DNA of 20,250 bases from CABMGO01 sp964408125 (GCA_964408125.1 CAYOYC010000011.1:1-20250); one strand, 5' to 3'; positions 6,892-13,482 are shown, numbered from the stretch's first letter. The notes: generated by a model from the sequence alone, not told the origin. Translations and numbers: made by a program.

Positions 6892-6901
6892 TATTTAAAT
6901 A
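6892..6901 (-). promoter_or_regulatory. TATA box of sepF
   Basis: The palindromic TATTTAAATA is centred 27.5 bases before the first sepF ATG and lies in the 51-base gap after the prefoldin gene. It allows sepF to be expressed separately from the eL43-rpoP-prefoldin unit. Confidence 0.55.
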
Positions 6902-6921
6902 TTGTTGTAATAGAATACTAA

Positions 6922-7359
6922 TCATTCTCTCGGAGATATTCTTTCCATTATCTTTTTCCGAAGATCTTCCATCTTTTCTGAGAATTCTTTTTCCTGTCCC
7001 TCAATGCTCTTCATTCTTATTTGTATTATATCTTTTTTGTGTATTAAATCTGCTGTTAATTTTTCTTTTGTTGATTTGATTACGACCTGTCCACCGACGA
7101 TCTTAAATATATCTCCCTCTGCTTTTTCTATTTCTTTTAGGGCAAGATCTGTTTCGTTTAATTCCATATTAAATAAATGCTTTTGTTGCATTAATTGCTC
7201 AAAATTTTGTTCCAAAATTTGTATTTCTTGAATTGATGCACGTGTCTCGTCGTCAAATTGGTTCATTGCTGGATTTTGATTTCCGCATTCACAATCATCT
7301 CCGCAATCTTCTTCACATTCACAATCCTCGTGATCACATTTTTTAGAAGTCTCTACCAT
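6922..7359 (-). CDS. pfdB: prefoldin beta subunit with a Cys/acid-rich N-terminal extension
   Basis: Residues about 38-145 are a typical archaeal prefoldin beta subunit. There are two long coiled-coil helices (QEIQILEQNFEQLMQQKHLFNMELNETDLA and the C-terminal DIIQIRMKSIEGQEKEFSEKMEDLRKK) joined by a beta hairpin with GDIFKIVGGQVVI. Prefoldin is a cytoplasmic hexamer (two alpha, four beta) that holds unfolded proteins and passes them to the thermosome. Unusually, residues 1-27 carry six Cys and one His in an acidic setting (C8, H10, C13, C15, C19, C23, C25), absent from the usual roughly 120-residue protein. It might bind zinc or another metal. The ATG overlaps the rpoP stop by one base (TAATG), so translation is coupled. 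eL43, RpoP and prefoldin beta are neighbours in many archaea, which supports the call. Confidence 0.93.
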   Translation of the reverse strand: MVETSKKCDHEDCECEEDCGDDCECGNQNPAMNQFDDETRASIQEIQILEQNFEQLMQQKHLFNMELNETDLALKEIEKAEGDIFKIVGGQVVIKSTKEKLTADLIHKKDIIQIRMKSIEGQEKEFSEKMEDLRKKIMERISPRE

Positions 7360-7496
7360 TAGTCTGCTTTTACCGTCTTTATTTTTGTTCTTGGTTTATA
7401 AAAAATTCTTGAGCCACAAGTTGGGCAGGCAAATCTTTTGTCTAACTCTACGGACTTTATTTTTTTCTCACATTGAAAACATTTGTAGATTGCCAT
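7359..7496 (-). CDS. rpoP: DNA-directed RNA polymerase subunit P (Rpb12-like)
   Basis: This 45-residue protein reads MAIYKCFQCEKKI at the start and FACPTCGSRIFYKPR in the middle. The CxxC...CPxCGSRI-x-YKPR pattern is the zinc ribbon of archaeal RpoP/eukaryotic Rpb12, a small subunit that helps hold the polymerase assembly platform (subunits D and L) together. The basic tail KIKTVKAD is also typical. It sits 30 bases after eL43 and overlaps the prefoldin beta start by one base, the usual order in archaea. The product is very short, but the zinc motif, neighbourhood and overlap make it certain to be a gene. Confidence 0.93.
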   Translation of the reverse strand: MAIYKCFQCEKKIKSVELDKRFACPTCGSRIFYKPRTKIKTVKAD

Positions 7497-7526
7497 GTTA
7501 AATTATAATCTTTAAGTTATTTAAAC

Positions 7527-7736
7527 TTAGAGGTGGTATGTTCCTCCTGCAAATTTCTTATCGCACTTTGAACAAACCCATACACCCTTTGATGTTCTTT
7601 TAGCGTGACCACCGCAAAATGGACAGTCTTGTCTAATTCTTTGTTTCTTTTCTACTGCCACAAGTCTTTCTTTTGGTTTTCCGTATCCAGCGCCGAAACG
7701 ACCGGATGATGCTACTTTTTTTGTTTTTACTCCCAT
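7527..7736 (-). CDS. rpl37ae: large-subunit ribosomal protein eL43 (L37Ae)
   Basis: This 69-residue protein starts MGVKTKKVASSGRFGAGYG, the conserved eL43 N-terminus that contacts 23S rRNA. It has the zinc finger C-x2-C (QDCPFCGGHAKR) and C-x2-C (VWVCSKCDKKFAGGTY). Both the GRFGxRYG-like motif and the finishing AGGTY are diagnostic. It is slightly shorter than the usual 80-90 residues, consistent with a reduced genome. It is the first gene of the eL43-RpoP-prefoldin beta unit. The region between tRNA-Pro and this start is only about 46 bases and contains its TATA-like sequence (AACTTTAAAAACC read on the minus strand, near 7764-7773). Confidence 0.95.
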   Translation of the reverse strand: MGVKTKKVASSGRFGAGYGKPKERLVAVEKKQRIRQDCPFCGGHAKRTSKGVWVCSKCDKKFAGGTYHL

Positions 7737-7782
7737 TTTGATAAATATCTGATTAAAAGATGGTTTTTAAAGTTAATTGAAA

Positions 7783-7853
7783 TGAGGCTGCGCGGGATCG
7801 AACCGCGGTTGCAAGGTCCCAAACCTCGAGTCCTACCACTAGACTACAGCCCC
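7783..7853 (-). tRNA. tRNA-Pro (anticodon UGG)
   Basis: Read on the minus strand, a full 71-base cloverleaf folds. The acceptor GGGGCTG pairs with CAGCCTC (one G-U at the second pair) and the discriminator is A. The D arm is GTCT/GGAC with AGTGGTA in the loop. The anticodon stem is CGAGG/CCTTG (one G-U) with loop TTTGGGA, giving anticodon TGG with G37. The variable loop is CAAC, and the T arm CGCGG/CCGCG has loop TTCGATC. CCA is not encoded and must be added after transcription. The anticodon reads CCN proline codons (mainly CCA). G37 agrees with tRNA-Pro, which carries m1G37. No intron is visible. It lies between uL11 and eL43 in the core block. Confidence 0.97.
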
Positions 7854-7956
7854 GATAGTTTTAAATGGCTTTACATCATTAATAAATCTTGCGAATTTCA
7901 TTTTTTGTTTTAGCTCCCAAAGAAAGTATGACTAGAATGGAAAATCTAATTTAAAT

Positions 7957-8658
7957 TTATTTTTTCGCAGCTGGTTTTGCTTCTTTCCCTTTAGCTGGAG
8001 CTTCTACTGCAGGCGTTGCTGCCGCTGCTGCTTCTGGCTTTGCGGTTGCTTCTGCTGCTTTAGCAGCTTCTTCTGCTGCTTTCGCTTCTTCTTCTGCTTT
8101 CTTAGCAGCCTGTTGTTTATTTTGAACTTCTGTGAAATATGCTTTAAGTTGCTTCAATTTCTCTGGGCTTGCTTCTGTTTTTTCAGCTTTTATTTCTTTG
8201 TCGTATTTTCCGTCTTCAATTTCTTGTAAAACTTCTTTTGGGTCTTTGGATTCAATTAAAATGCCCATTGCCATTGCACTTCCTATTACTGATTTTAATG
8301 CTCCTAAAAAATTATTAGCTAACATACCTGATTGTTTTTGTTTTGTAATTGATATTAATTGCTCTATTGCTAAATTCCCCACCTGTACTTTTTTTCTTTC
8401 GCTTGATCCTAACTCTATTCCCATCTCCTTTTTTAATAAAGCTGAAACGGACGGAGATAGAACAGTAACAGTGAATGTCTTTTTCTTTGCATCTACGTCT
8501 AGATTTACTGGAACTTGCATCCCCTTAAAAGAAGATGTTGCTTCGTTAACGTCTGAAAGAACTTTACCCATATTTATTCCCATTGGGCCTAATTGTTGTG
8601 CTATTGCTGGGCCTGGCTTCATTGCGCCACCATCAACCAAAAGCTTTATTGTTACCAT
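7957..8658 (-). CDS. rpl11: large-subunit ribosomal protein uL11 with an Ala/Lys/Glu-rich tail
   Basis: The first 160 residues are archaeal uL11: KLLVDGGAMKPGPAIAQQLGPMGINMGKV (residues 5-33), the Pro-rich switch helix that contacts the GTPase centre, and the RNA-binding C-terminal domain. The last roughly 70 residues (PEKLKQLKAYFTEVQNKQQ, then Ala/Glu/Lys runs and a Pro/Ala-rich end) are an extension beyond the usual roughly 160-residue protein. This tail looks helical, then disordered, and resembles the charged tails of stalk proteins. It begins 30 bases after spt5, but a TATA-like GTTTTAAAAA (near 8680-8689) is centred 26.5 bases upstream of the ATG, so it probably also has its own leaderless promoter. 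The usual downstream partners uL1, uL10 and P1 are absent here. Confidence 0.95.
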   Translation of the reverse strand: MVTIKLLVDGGAMKPGPAIAQQLGPMGINMGKVLSDVNEATSSFKGMQVPVNLDVDAKKKTFTVTVLSPSVSALLKKEMGIELGSSERKKVQVGNLAIEQLISITKQKQSGMLANNFLGALKSVIGSAMAMGILIESKDPKEVLQEIEDGKYDKEIKAEKTEASPEKLKQLKAYFTEVQNKQQAAKKAEEEAKAAEEAAKAAEATAKPEAAAAATPAVEAPAKGKEAKPAAKK

Positions 8659-8688
8659 GTTTTGTTTTCGATGTAGTCGTTTTTAAAA

Positions 8689-9324
8689 CTAACTGTTTTG
8701 ATCTTCCTCCGTAGAACCGTCTTCCTCTCTTCGTATAACTCTTAAATTATCAAGCTTTACTGTGACTGGTATAGGGACGATAGCTCCAAGTAAAGAAACA
8801 ACTGCTTCTCCCTTTGTCTTATCTACTCTAATAACTTTCGCTTTTTCGTTCTTGAATGATTCTGAAATAATTTCAACCACATCATTCTTTTCAATCTTAA
8901 CATCTGAAGCTCTTGGCTCTATCATTTTCTTAATTTCATCATAAGAAACTTGTTTTGGGATAATCCCTTTAATATAAGGAAGATTAAAAACTGCTTCCTC
9001 CGCATTTTCTTTGTCTGGAGATTCTAATACTATATATCCCCTTAATCCATTTGGCCTTACAACAGAATAAATATTGATTTCTTTCTTTTTTACCTTGTCT
9101 GCAATTAGCTCTATGGCTTTTGATTCTTTGTTTGTTGTTACTTTAACAATAAATATTATAGAATCTGTTTCGAATTTTTGTTCTTCTGGTTGGTCTTCTT
9201 TAACTTCTTCGATAACTGGCTTTTGTTTTATTATTATTTTAGGTAAAGATTCTACAACTGCCTCTTTACTTTTTTCATCATCGAGATAATCAAATTCTGT
9301 TGTTTCTAGGTTCATTTTTAACAT
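8689..9324 (-). CDS. spt5: transcription elongation factor Spt5 (NusG family)
   Basis: Residues about 55-140 form the NGN domain (IIFIVKVTTNKESKAIELIADKVKKK, then RGYIVLESPDKENAEEAVFNLPYIKGIIP). Residues about 145-195 form the KOW domain (IEKNDVVEIISESFKNEKAKVIRVDKTKGEAVVSLLG). With Spt4 it clamps RNA polymerase over DNA and RNA, and the KOW domain can contact ribosomes. The first roughly 50 residues are an acidic, low-complexity extension (EVKEDQPEEQKFETDS) not needed for the usual domains. The product is 211 residues against the usual roughly 150. An internal ATG at residue 4 (9315) is a possible start. It lies between SecE and uL11, the conserved archaeal order, which supports the identification. 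Confidence 0.94.
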   Translation of the reverse strand: MLKMNLETTEFDYLDDEKSKEAVVESLPKIIIKQKPVIEEVKEDQPEEQKFETDSIIFIVKVTTNKESKAIELIADKVKKKEINIYSVVRPNGLRGYIVLESPDKENAEEAVFNLPYIKGIIPKQVSYDEIKKMIEPRASDVKIEKNDVVEIISESFKNEKAKVIRVDKTKGEAVVSLLGAIVPIPVTVKLDNLRVIRREEDGSTEEDQNS

Positions 9325-9386
9325 GACTACGTTCTTAAAAAAATAAGAAGTAGATAATTATAGTTAATACAAGTGCTTTTTAAAGT

Positions 9387-9611
9387 TTACTGTTTGAATA
9401 AAGAGCCCAGGGCCACCTTGAAAACTAAAGAAAACAAAAATCCAACTGCACCTATTGCTAACAATCCTATCGCTGTAACTTTGGCAATAAGTTTGAATTC
9501 TTGCATTGTTGGTCTTTTTAATAATCTCCAAACTCTTCTATATTGTTGAAAATTTGAGTTAACAAAGTGTGTGAACTTTTTCGTTTTGCTTATTTGCGAT
9601 TGATGTTCCAT
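9387..9611 (-). CDS. secE: protein translocase subunit SecE/Sec61-gamma
   Basis: This 74-residue protein has the amphipathic cytoplasmic helix QQYRRVWRLLKRPTMQEFKLIAKVT (residues 22-46). A single transmembrane helix follows at about 48-66 (IGLLAIGAVGFLFSLVF), the Sec61-gamma layout. It clamps the two halves of SecY in the translocon. A 20-residue Ser/Lys-rich N-terminal tail makes it a little longer than the usual 55-65 residues. The order FtsZ-SecE-Spt5-uL11 is a conserved archaeal cluster. A TATA-like box (9634-9641) is centred 26.5 bases upstream of the ATG. Confidence 0.93.
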   Translation of the reverse strand: MEHQSQISKTKKFTHFVNSNFQQYRRVWRLLKRPTMQEFKLIAKVTAIGLLAIGAVGFLFSLVFKVALGSLFKQ

Positions 9612-9633
9612 TATCTGGTTAAGAAATATGTAT

Positions 9634-9641
9634 TTTTAAAT
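9634..9641 (-). promoter_or_regulatory. TATA box of secE
   Basis: An AATTTAAAAATA context on the minus strand is centred 26.5 bases before the secE ATG, in the 80-base gap after ftsZ, again matching a leaderless start. Confidence 0.5.
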
Positions 9642-9691
9642 TGTATGTTTTCTTATTAACTTTTATAAAATTTAGATATCTCGTTAAATAT

Positions 9692-10801
9692 TTATTCTGT
9701 GTCCTCGCCCTTGGCATTATCGTCTATGAATTCTATATCTAGTGCTTCTTCCATTGATTCCTTTCTTTGCTGCTCTATTGGTCTTCTTTCTCCAGAAATT
9801 TGAGCAGATTTTACACCTGTAATTATTAACATAACTTTTATTGATCCTTCTAAATCTTTCGAGATTTGGGCTCCTGAAATTATTTTTGCTTCGGGAGAGA
9901 GTCTTTCTCCTATTACTCCTACTACTGTCTTATATTCTTCTAGCGTTAGATCGCTTCCGCCAAGAACATTAATCAAAGCACCAGATGCATTTGAAATATC
10001 TACATCTAATAGTGGATTATTTAGTGCATGTTCTACTGCTTCTTCTGCTCTGTTTGAAGAATCGGATTCGCCCATTCCTATTAAAGAAACTCCGCCGCCA
10101 GACATAACCGTCTTAATATCTGCGAAGTCTAAATTAACTAAACCAGAACGGGTTACTAATTCGGTGATTCCCTTTACTGCATTTGTTAAAATTTCATCTG
10201 CTACCTTAAATGCTGTCGGCAATGGTAAATCTGGCGCTAGTTCTAGTAATTTATCGTTTGGAATTACAATTAACGTATCTACTATTGATTCCATCCTTTC
10301 TAGGCCATCCATAGCATTTTCAATTCTTTTTTTGCCCTCAACTGTAAATGGTAAGGTTACTACTCCAATTGTTAGGGCTCCTTGCTTCTTTGCCATTTCT
10401 GCGATTACAGGTGCCGCACCAGTCCCTGTACCTCCACCTAAACCGCATGTAATGAAAGCCATGTCACAATTTTCTAAAGACTTTTTTATTTCTGTTGCCT
10501 GTTCTTTTGCGGCTTCTGCGCCTATCCTTGGGTTTGAGCCAGCGCCTAACCCTCTTGATATCTCTTTTCCTATTAATATCTTGCAATCTGCATTTGTATA
10601 TAATAAATCTTGGGCGTCTGTATTTATTGCTATAATTTCTCCTCCTTTAATCCCGACTTCACGCATTCTAGAAATAGTATTATTACCTGCGCCGCCAACT
10701 CCTATAACTTTTATTCTCGCAGCTTGCTTTTTGATGATTTCCTCTAACTCCTTATCCATTTCATCACGAGCGTTAAAGTTCTCATCACCTAATATTCCCA
10801 T
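9692..10801 (-). CDS. ftsZ: cell-division GTPase FtsZ
   Basis: This 369-residue tubulin-like GTPase forms the division ring. Seen motifs: the N-terminal VIGVGGAGNNTISRM (residues 32-46), the tubulin signature GGGTGTGAAP (122-131), IPNDKLL (180-186), and the T7 synergy loop NLDFAD (223-228) that completes the active site of the next subunit. The globular core ends at about residue 330 and is followed by a short acidic tail (EALDIEFIDDNAKGEDTE), which probably carries the partner-binding site. The N-terminus has a roughly 25-residue acidic/helical extension. It is first in the conserved FtsZ-SecE-Spt5-uL11 order, and its probable membrane anchor SepF is encoded 3 kb downstream. A TATA box (about 10822-10830) is centred 25 bases before the ATG. 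Identification is certain; assignment to FtsZ1 or FtsZ2 would need a tree. Confidence 0.98.
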   Translation of the reverse strand: MGILGDENFNARDEMDKELEEIIKKQAARIKVIGVGGAGNNTISRMREVGIKGGEIIAINTDAQDLLYTNADCKILIGKEISRGLGAGSNPRIGAEAAKEQATEIKKSLENCDMAFITCGLGGGTGTGAAPVIAEMAKKQGALTIGVVTLPFTVEGKKRIENAMDGLERMESIVDTLIVIPNDKLLELAPDLPLPTAFKVADEILTNAVKGITELVTRSGLVNLDFADIKTVMSGGGVSLIGMGESDSSNRAEEAVEHALNNPLLDVDISNASGALINVLGGSDLTLEEYKTVVGVIGERLSPEAKIISGAQISKDLEGSIKVMLIITGVKSAQISGERRPIEQQRKESMEEALDIEFIDDNAKGEDTE

Positions 10802-10870
10802 GTTTTTTTTAGATAATTAGGATTTATAAGTATTTATGTGAAAGAGTGGATGAATTGATTATGGAGAAAA

Positions 10871-11518
10871 TTAGACCTCTTTCTTCTTTATATCTTCCGC
10901 CTTAATCTTTAAACCCAAAATATCTTCAAACGGCTTTGACATCATTTCTATAAACTTTGCCAGCTGTGGCTCTATTTTGAAAATAACTTCTTTATCTTTT
11001 ACTTCAAAATCAAATCTTTTTTTAAAGAAAAAATCTTGCAATGCGTTTACTCTTTCGCTTTGATCTTCTATTTTTCTTAATATTTTATATGAGTAAATTA
11101 CCACTTTCCCTGCTAACGGGTTGTTGAAATCAACCAGAACTCTTCCCCCAGAAACAGAAATTACCCTTACTACCGTCCCGTCTAGTGCTAGTTGCATTCC
11201 CTTTTGTGGCATTATTTTTTGTTCTACAAAAACCTTTAATGGAATCGTTCTAACCATTGAGGGGTTCCTTTTACCAAAAGCTTCTTCCGGTTTGATTTCG
11301 GATTCATAATCTTTTCCTATTTCTTTTCCGTCCAGCGCTTTATCTAGGCCGGTGATTGCCATGCTTTTTCCAACGCAAATGATATATGGCTTTGCTTCGA
11401 AATTAAGCTTGTTTTTTTGAATTTCTGTTTTAGAATTAGTGTCAAATATTTCATTTGTATCCTTTATCTTGCCCGTGAATTCTATCTCAACAAAATCGCC
11501 CTTTGCAACGTTGGCCAT
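10871..11518 (-). CDS. FKBP-type peptidyl-prolyl isomerase, long archaeal SlyD-like form
   Basis: This 215-residue protein opens with the FKBP core (KGDFVEIEFTGKIKDTNEIFDTNS, then PYIICVGKSMAITGLDKALDGKEIGK). That core is interrupted by a flap (insert-in-flap) domain at about residues 90-140 (PEEAFGKRNPSMVRTIPLKVF ... GMQLALDGTVVRVISVSGGRVLVDFNNPLAGK). The FKBP fold resumes with KVVIYSYKI, and a roughly 70-residue C-terminal domain follows. This order matches the archaeal 26-kDa FKBPs. It should speed prolyl isomerisation and act as a folding chaperone in the cytoplasm. It is divergent from aIF5A; the two share a 50-base intergenic region with a single symmetrical TATA box. The ATG is 25.5 bases from the centre of that box. 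Confidence 0.93.
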   Translation of the reverse strand: MANVAKGDFVEIEFTGKIKDTNEIFDTNSKTEIQKNKLNFEAKPYIICVGKSMAITGLDKALDGKEIGKDYESEIKPEEAFGKRNPSMVRTIPLKVFVEQKIMPQKGMQLALDGTVVRVISVSGGRVLVDFNNPLAGKVVIYSYKILRKIEDQSERVNALQDFFFKKRFDFEVKDKEVIFKIEPQLAKFIEMMSKPFEDILGLKIKAEDIKKKEV

Positions 11519-11538
11519 AAAAAATGCTAATAAGGAAG

Positions 11539-11548
11539 ATTTATAAAT
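11539..11548. promoter_or_regulatory. single palindromic TATA box serving two divergent genes
   Basis: ATTTATAAAT is a perfect 10-base palindrome centred at 11543.5. The minus-strand FKBP ATG (11518) and the plus-strand aIF5A ATG (11569) are each exactly 25.5 bases from that centre. No other TATA-like element is seen in the 50-base gap, so one TBP site probably drives both leaderless genes, with direction set by the flanking BRE sequences (AAGGAAG on the plus side). Confidence 0.72.
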
Positions 11549-11568
11549 GCTCTGATTTTTTGAGGGTT

Positions 11569-11961
11569 ATGGTATTAAAAGTTGTTGATGCGACTGAATT
11601 GAGAGTAGGAAGTTTCGCTTTATTTGACGGTGAAACTTGCGTTATTAAAAGCGTTGATGTTTCTAAAACTGGAAAACATGGCGCTCATAAATGTAGATTT
11701 GACGCAATTGCTGTAGTTAGCGGAAAGAAAAAATGCATGATGATGCCTGGAACAGATAGGGTAGAAGTCCCTATGATTGATAAAAGAAAAGCGCAGGTTC
11801 TTACTATTACTCAGGATGGAGTAAGTGTTATGGATTCTGATAGTTTTGAAAATTTTGAGTTACCAATACCAGAAGAATTTGCTGGACAAATTACAGATGG
11901 AATGAATATAGAGTATTGGGATATGGAAGGAGTTAAAATAATTAAGAGGGTTGGATTATAA
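11569..11961 (+). CDS. eif5A: translation factor aIF5A (hypusine-containing)
   Basis: The N-terminal SH3-like domain carries the hypusination loop DVSKTGKHGAHKCRF. Lys36 (the K of GKHG, counting from the ATG at 11569) is the residue expected to be converted to deoxyhypusine/hypusine by DHS. The second half is the OB-fold domain (VPMIDKRKAQVLTITQDGVSVMDSDSF ...). aIF5A binds the ribosomal E site and rescues stalls at proline-rich and other hard sequences. The open frame extends upstream to an ATG at 11524, but that start would lie upstream of the TATA box. The family N-terminus (MVLKVVDATELRVGSF) starts at 11569. Its stop overlaps the eL40 start by one base (TAATG). Confidence 0.96.
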   Translation: MVLKVVDATELRVGSFALFDGETCVIKSVDVSKTGKHGAHKCRFDAIAVVSGKKKCMMMPGTDRVEVPMIDKRKAQVLTITQDGVSVMDSDSFENFELPIPEEFAGQITDGMNIEYWDMEGVKIIKRVGL

Positions 11962-12125
11962 TGGCAACAAAGATTCCGGCAGCACAGAATAGACTTTTCA
12001 AAAATATGTTTATTTGTAAAAGATGTAGCCAAAAGATGAAAATTGAACCTTTGAAGATTCTTTCTGGAAAAGTTTCTTGTAGAAAATGTAAGGGTAAGGA
12101 TTTTAGAACGATTAGAAAAAAATAA
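11961..12125 (+). CDS. rpl40e: large-subunit ribosomal protein eL40
   Basis: This 54-residue protein has IPAAQNRLFKNMFICKRC then VSCRKCKGKDFRTIRKK. The zinc-finger pattern CKRC...CRKC, the N-terminal P-A-A-x-x-RLF and the basic end match archaeal eL40, a small 50S protein near the factor-binding region. Its start overlaps the aIF5A stop by one base, so translation is probably coupled. It is followed by T-rich DNA without a further gene on this strand until 12347. Confidence 0.9.
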   Translation: MATKIPAAQNRLFKNMFICKRCSQKMKIEPLKILSGKVSCRKCKGKDFRTIRKK

Positions 12126-12293
12126 AATTTTTTCAGAAGTGATTTTTAGACTGTTTCGCGGGCTATATTTATGGATTTGTACAATAATTCTTTTGTATAG
12201 GAATTTCATTTTATACATTTGGGGAATCTGCCTAGTGTCTTTACTATAAGTACATAGAAAGTATAAAATTCTAAATAGTAAAGTTTAAATATA

Positions 12294-12335
12294 CTATTTC
12301 CTATAAAGAAATAACTATTTCCCATAAAGAAATAG
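12294..12335. promoter_or_regulatory. tandem palindromic operator of the MNT/HEPN operon
   Basis: Two 21-base direct repeats (12294-12314 and 12315-12335) each contain the inverted arms CTATTTC ... GAAATAG around a TATAAA-like centre. The second copy is a perfect 7+7 palindrome; the first has one mismatch at the end. A TATA box (TTTAAATA, 12284-12291) lies immediately upstream, so transcription should begin at the junction of the two repeats. A separate inverted pair, CTTTACTA (12239-12246) and TAGTAAAG (12276-12283), brackets the region. The layout suggests cooperative binding by the winged-helix domain of the downstream protein. Confidence 0.75.
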
Positions 12336-12346
12336 GCAGACTAGAA

Positions 12347-12946
12347 ATGGCACTACATGAAAAATCAACAGCTGAAATCCTTAAGATTTTATTAAAGGAT
12401 TTGACAAAAAAGAATACGGTAAGCTCTCTTTCGGAAGAAATAAAGATAGCTAGACCTGGAACATGGAAAGCTCTGAAAAAATTAGAATCACAAAAATTAA
12501 CCAATTTAAAACCAATAGGAAAAGGCAAAACAAGTGCCTATGAAATAACTCTGAATTGGGATAATCCCCTTGTAAAAAAGAATCTGGCTACAATATTAAC
12601 AGAAGATGCACTTGGGCAAGAAAGATGGAGAGATGCCTTTAAAAAATTAGAAAAACATATATTATTTATAATTTTATTTGGAAGCGTACTTCACTCCCCG
12701 AGAGAAGCGGGTGATATAGATTTGCTTATTATAGTTAAAACCAAGAAGGACTTTAGGGAAATAGAAAACACATTACTACAGATTCAACAAGCGCAATCTA
12801 AGAAAATTCACGCAATAGACTTAACTAAAAAAGAATTAGAAACCGAATTAAAAAAGAACAATATATATCTTGAAGCTCTAAAAAAGGGAGTAATATTATT
12901 TGGGCAAGAGGAATTTATAAAGTTCATTGAGGATGTTTCAGTATGA
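12347..12946 (+). CDS. winged-helix/MNT nucleotidyltransferase antitoxin
   Basis: This 199-residue protein is a fusion. Residues about 5-70 are a helix-turn-helix/winged-helix domain (STAEILKILLKDL ... SLSEEIKIARPGTWKALKKLESQKL ... KTSAYEITLNW). Residues about 98-170 are a minimal nucleotidyltransferase with LFGSVLHSPREAGDIDLLIIV: Gly112-Ser113, catalytic Asp123 and Asp125, and a third acidic residue near Asp158. MNT proteins paired with HEPN toxins add nucleotides to the toxin and so silence it. The fused DNA-binding domain would let it also repress its own operon through the tandem palindromes at 12294-12335. The end overlaps the HEPN gene by four bases (ATGA), the typical arrangement for a toxin-antitoxin pair. 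No Shine-Dalgarno sequence is seen. Confidence 0.87.
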   Translation: MALHEKSTAEILKILLKDLTKKNTVSSLSEEIKIARPGTWKALKKLESQKLTNLKPIGKGKTSAYEITLNWDNPLVKKNLATILTEDALGQERWRDAFKKLEKHILFIILFGSVLHSPREAGDIDLLIIVKTKKDFREIENTLLQIQQAQSKKIHAIDLTKKELETELKKNNIYLEALKKGVILFGQEEFIKFIEDVSV

Positions 12947-13482
12947 GCGAACTTAAAGAATGCAAGGAGTGTTTTGAATTGGCGAAAAAAGAAGAGGAGA
13001 AGGGTAAAAAGCACAAGGGTTTACTTGCTGTAGAACCTTCTATAGAAAAAGCTAAGGAATATCTAGAGAAAGCGAGGGATAGTTTAAAATTTTGTGAAAT
13101 ATATAAGAAAATGGGGTCGGATTACAAAATCCCAGAAGAATGGTATTATTCGCAGTATTATTGCGCATTAGCGATTTTATGTAAATTCGGCGTAGAAACA
13201 AGAAGCCAAAGGTGTACTGCTTTATTTGTAAAATATGTAAAAGAAAGAGGGATTATAGAATATGACGATAAATTCATAGAGAGAATAATGGTCTATAGAG
13301 AAAAAGATAAGAAAAGTGCAGTAGATGAGAGGGAAGAAGCGAGATATAGTTCAGAAATAAAAATAAAGAAGATAGAAGAAAGATATAATGAAACAATGGA
13401 CTTATGCAGAGGGGCAATTTCTAAGGCAGAGGAAATAGTTTATTCAAATGAAAAATTGGAAATTCCAAAAGAATTACTCTAA
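12943..13482 (+). CDS. HEPN-domain protein, probable toxin of the MNT/HEPN pair
   Basis: This 179-residue, mostly helical protein has the HEPN-style segments SIEKAKEYLEKARDSLKFCEIYKKM (residues 33-57), then WYYSQYYCALAILCKFGVETRSQRCTALF (67-95), and a third helix carrying AVDEREEARYSSEI (126-139). HEPN toxins usually have R-x4-6-H as the RNase motif; here Arg130 is followed after four residues by Tyr135 in place of His, as in UPF0332-like HEPN proteins. That may lower or change the activity, or the Tyr may be the site modified by the MNT partner. The start overlaps the MNT gene end by four bases, so translation is coupled. The Lys-rich segment at residues 15-26 is probably disordered. Confidence 0.8.
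   Translation: MSELKECKECFELAKKEEEKGKKHKGLLAVEPSIEKAKEYLEKARDSLKFCEIYKKMGSDYKIPEEWYYSQYYCALAILCKFGVETRSQRCTALFVKYVKERGIIEYDDKFIERIMVYREKDKKSAVDEREEARYSSEIKIKKIEERYNETMDLCRGAISKAEEIVYSNEKLEIPKELL

Noticed and set aside
8132..8686. 184-residue plus-strand ORF over uL11
   Set aside because: It is antisense to the certain uL11 gene and has Ser/Phe-rich low-complexity content typical of antisense frames. The plus-strand frames over ftsZ (10164-10820) and spt5 were rejected for the same reason.
11524..11568. 15-residue upstream extension of aIF5A
   Set aside because: It would place the start codon before the TATA box, and the family N-terminus begins at 11569.
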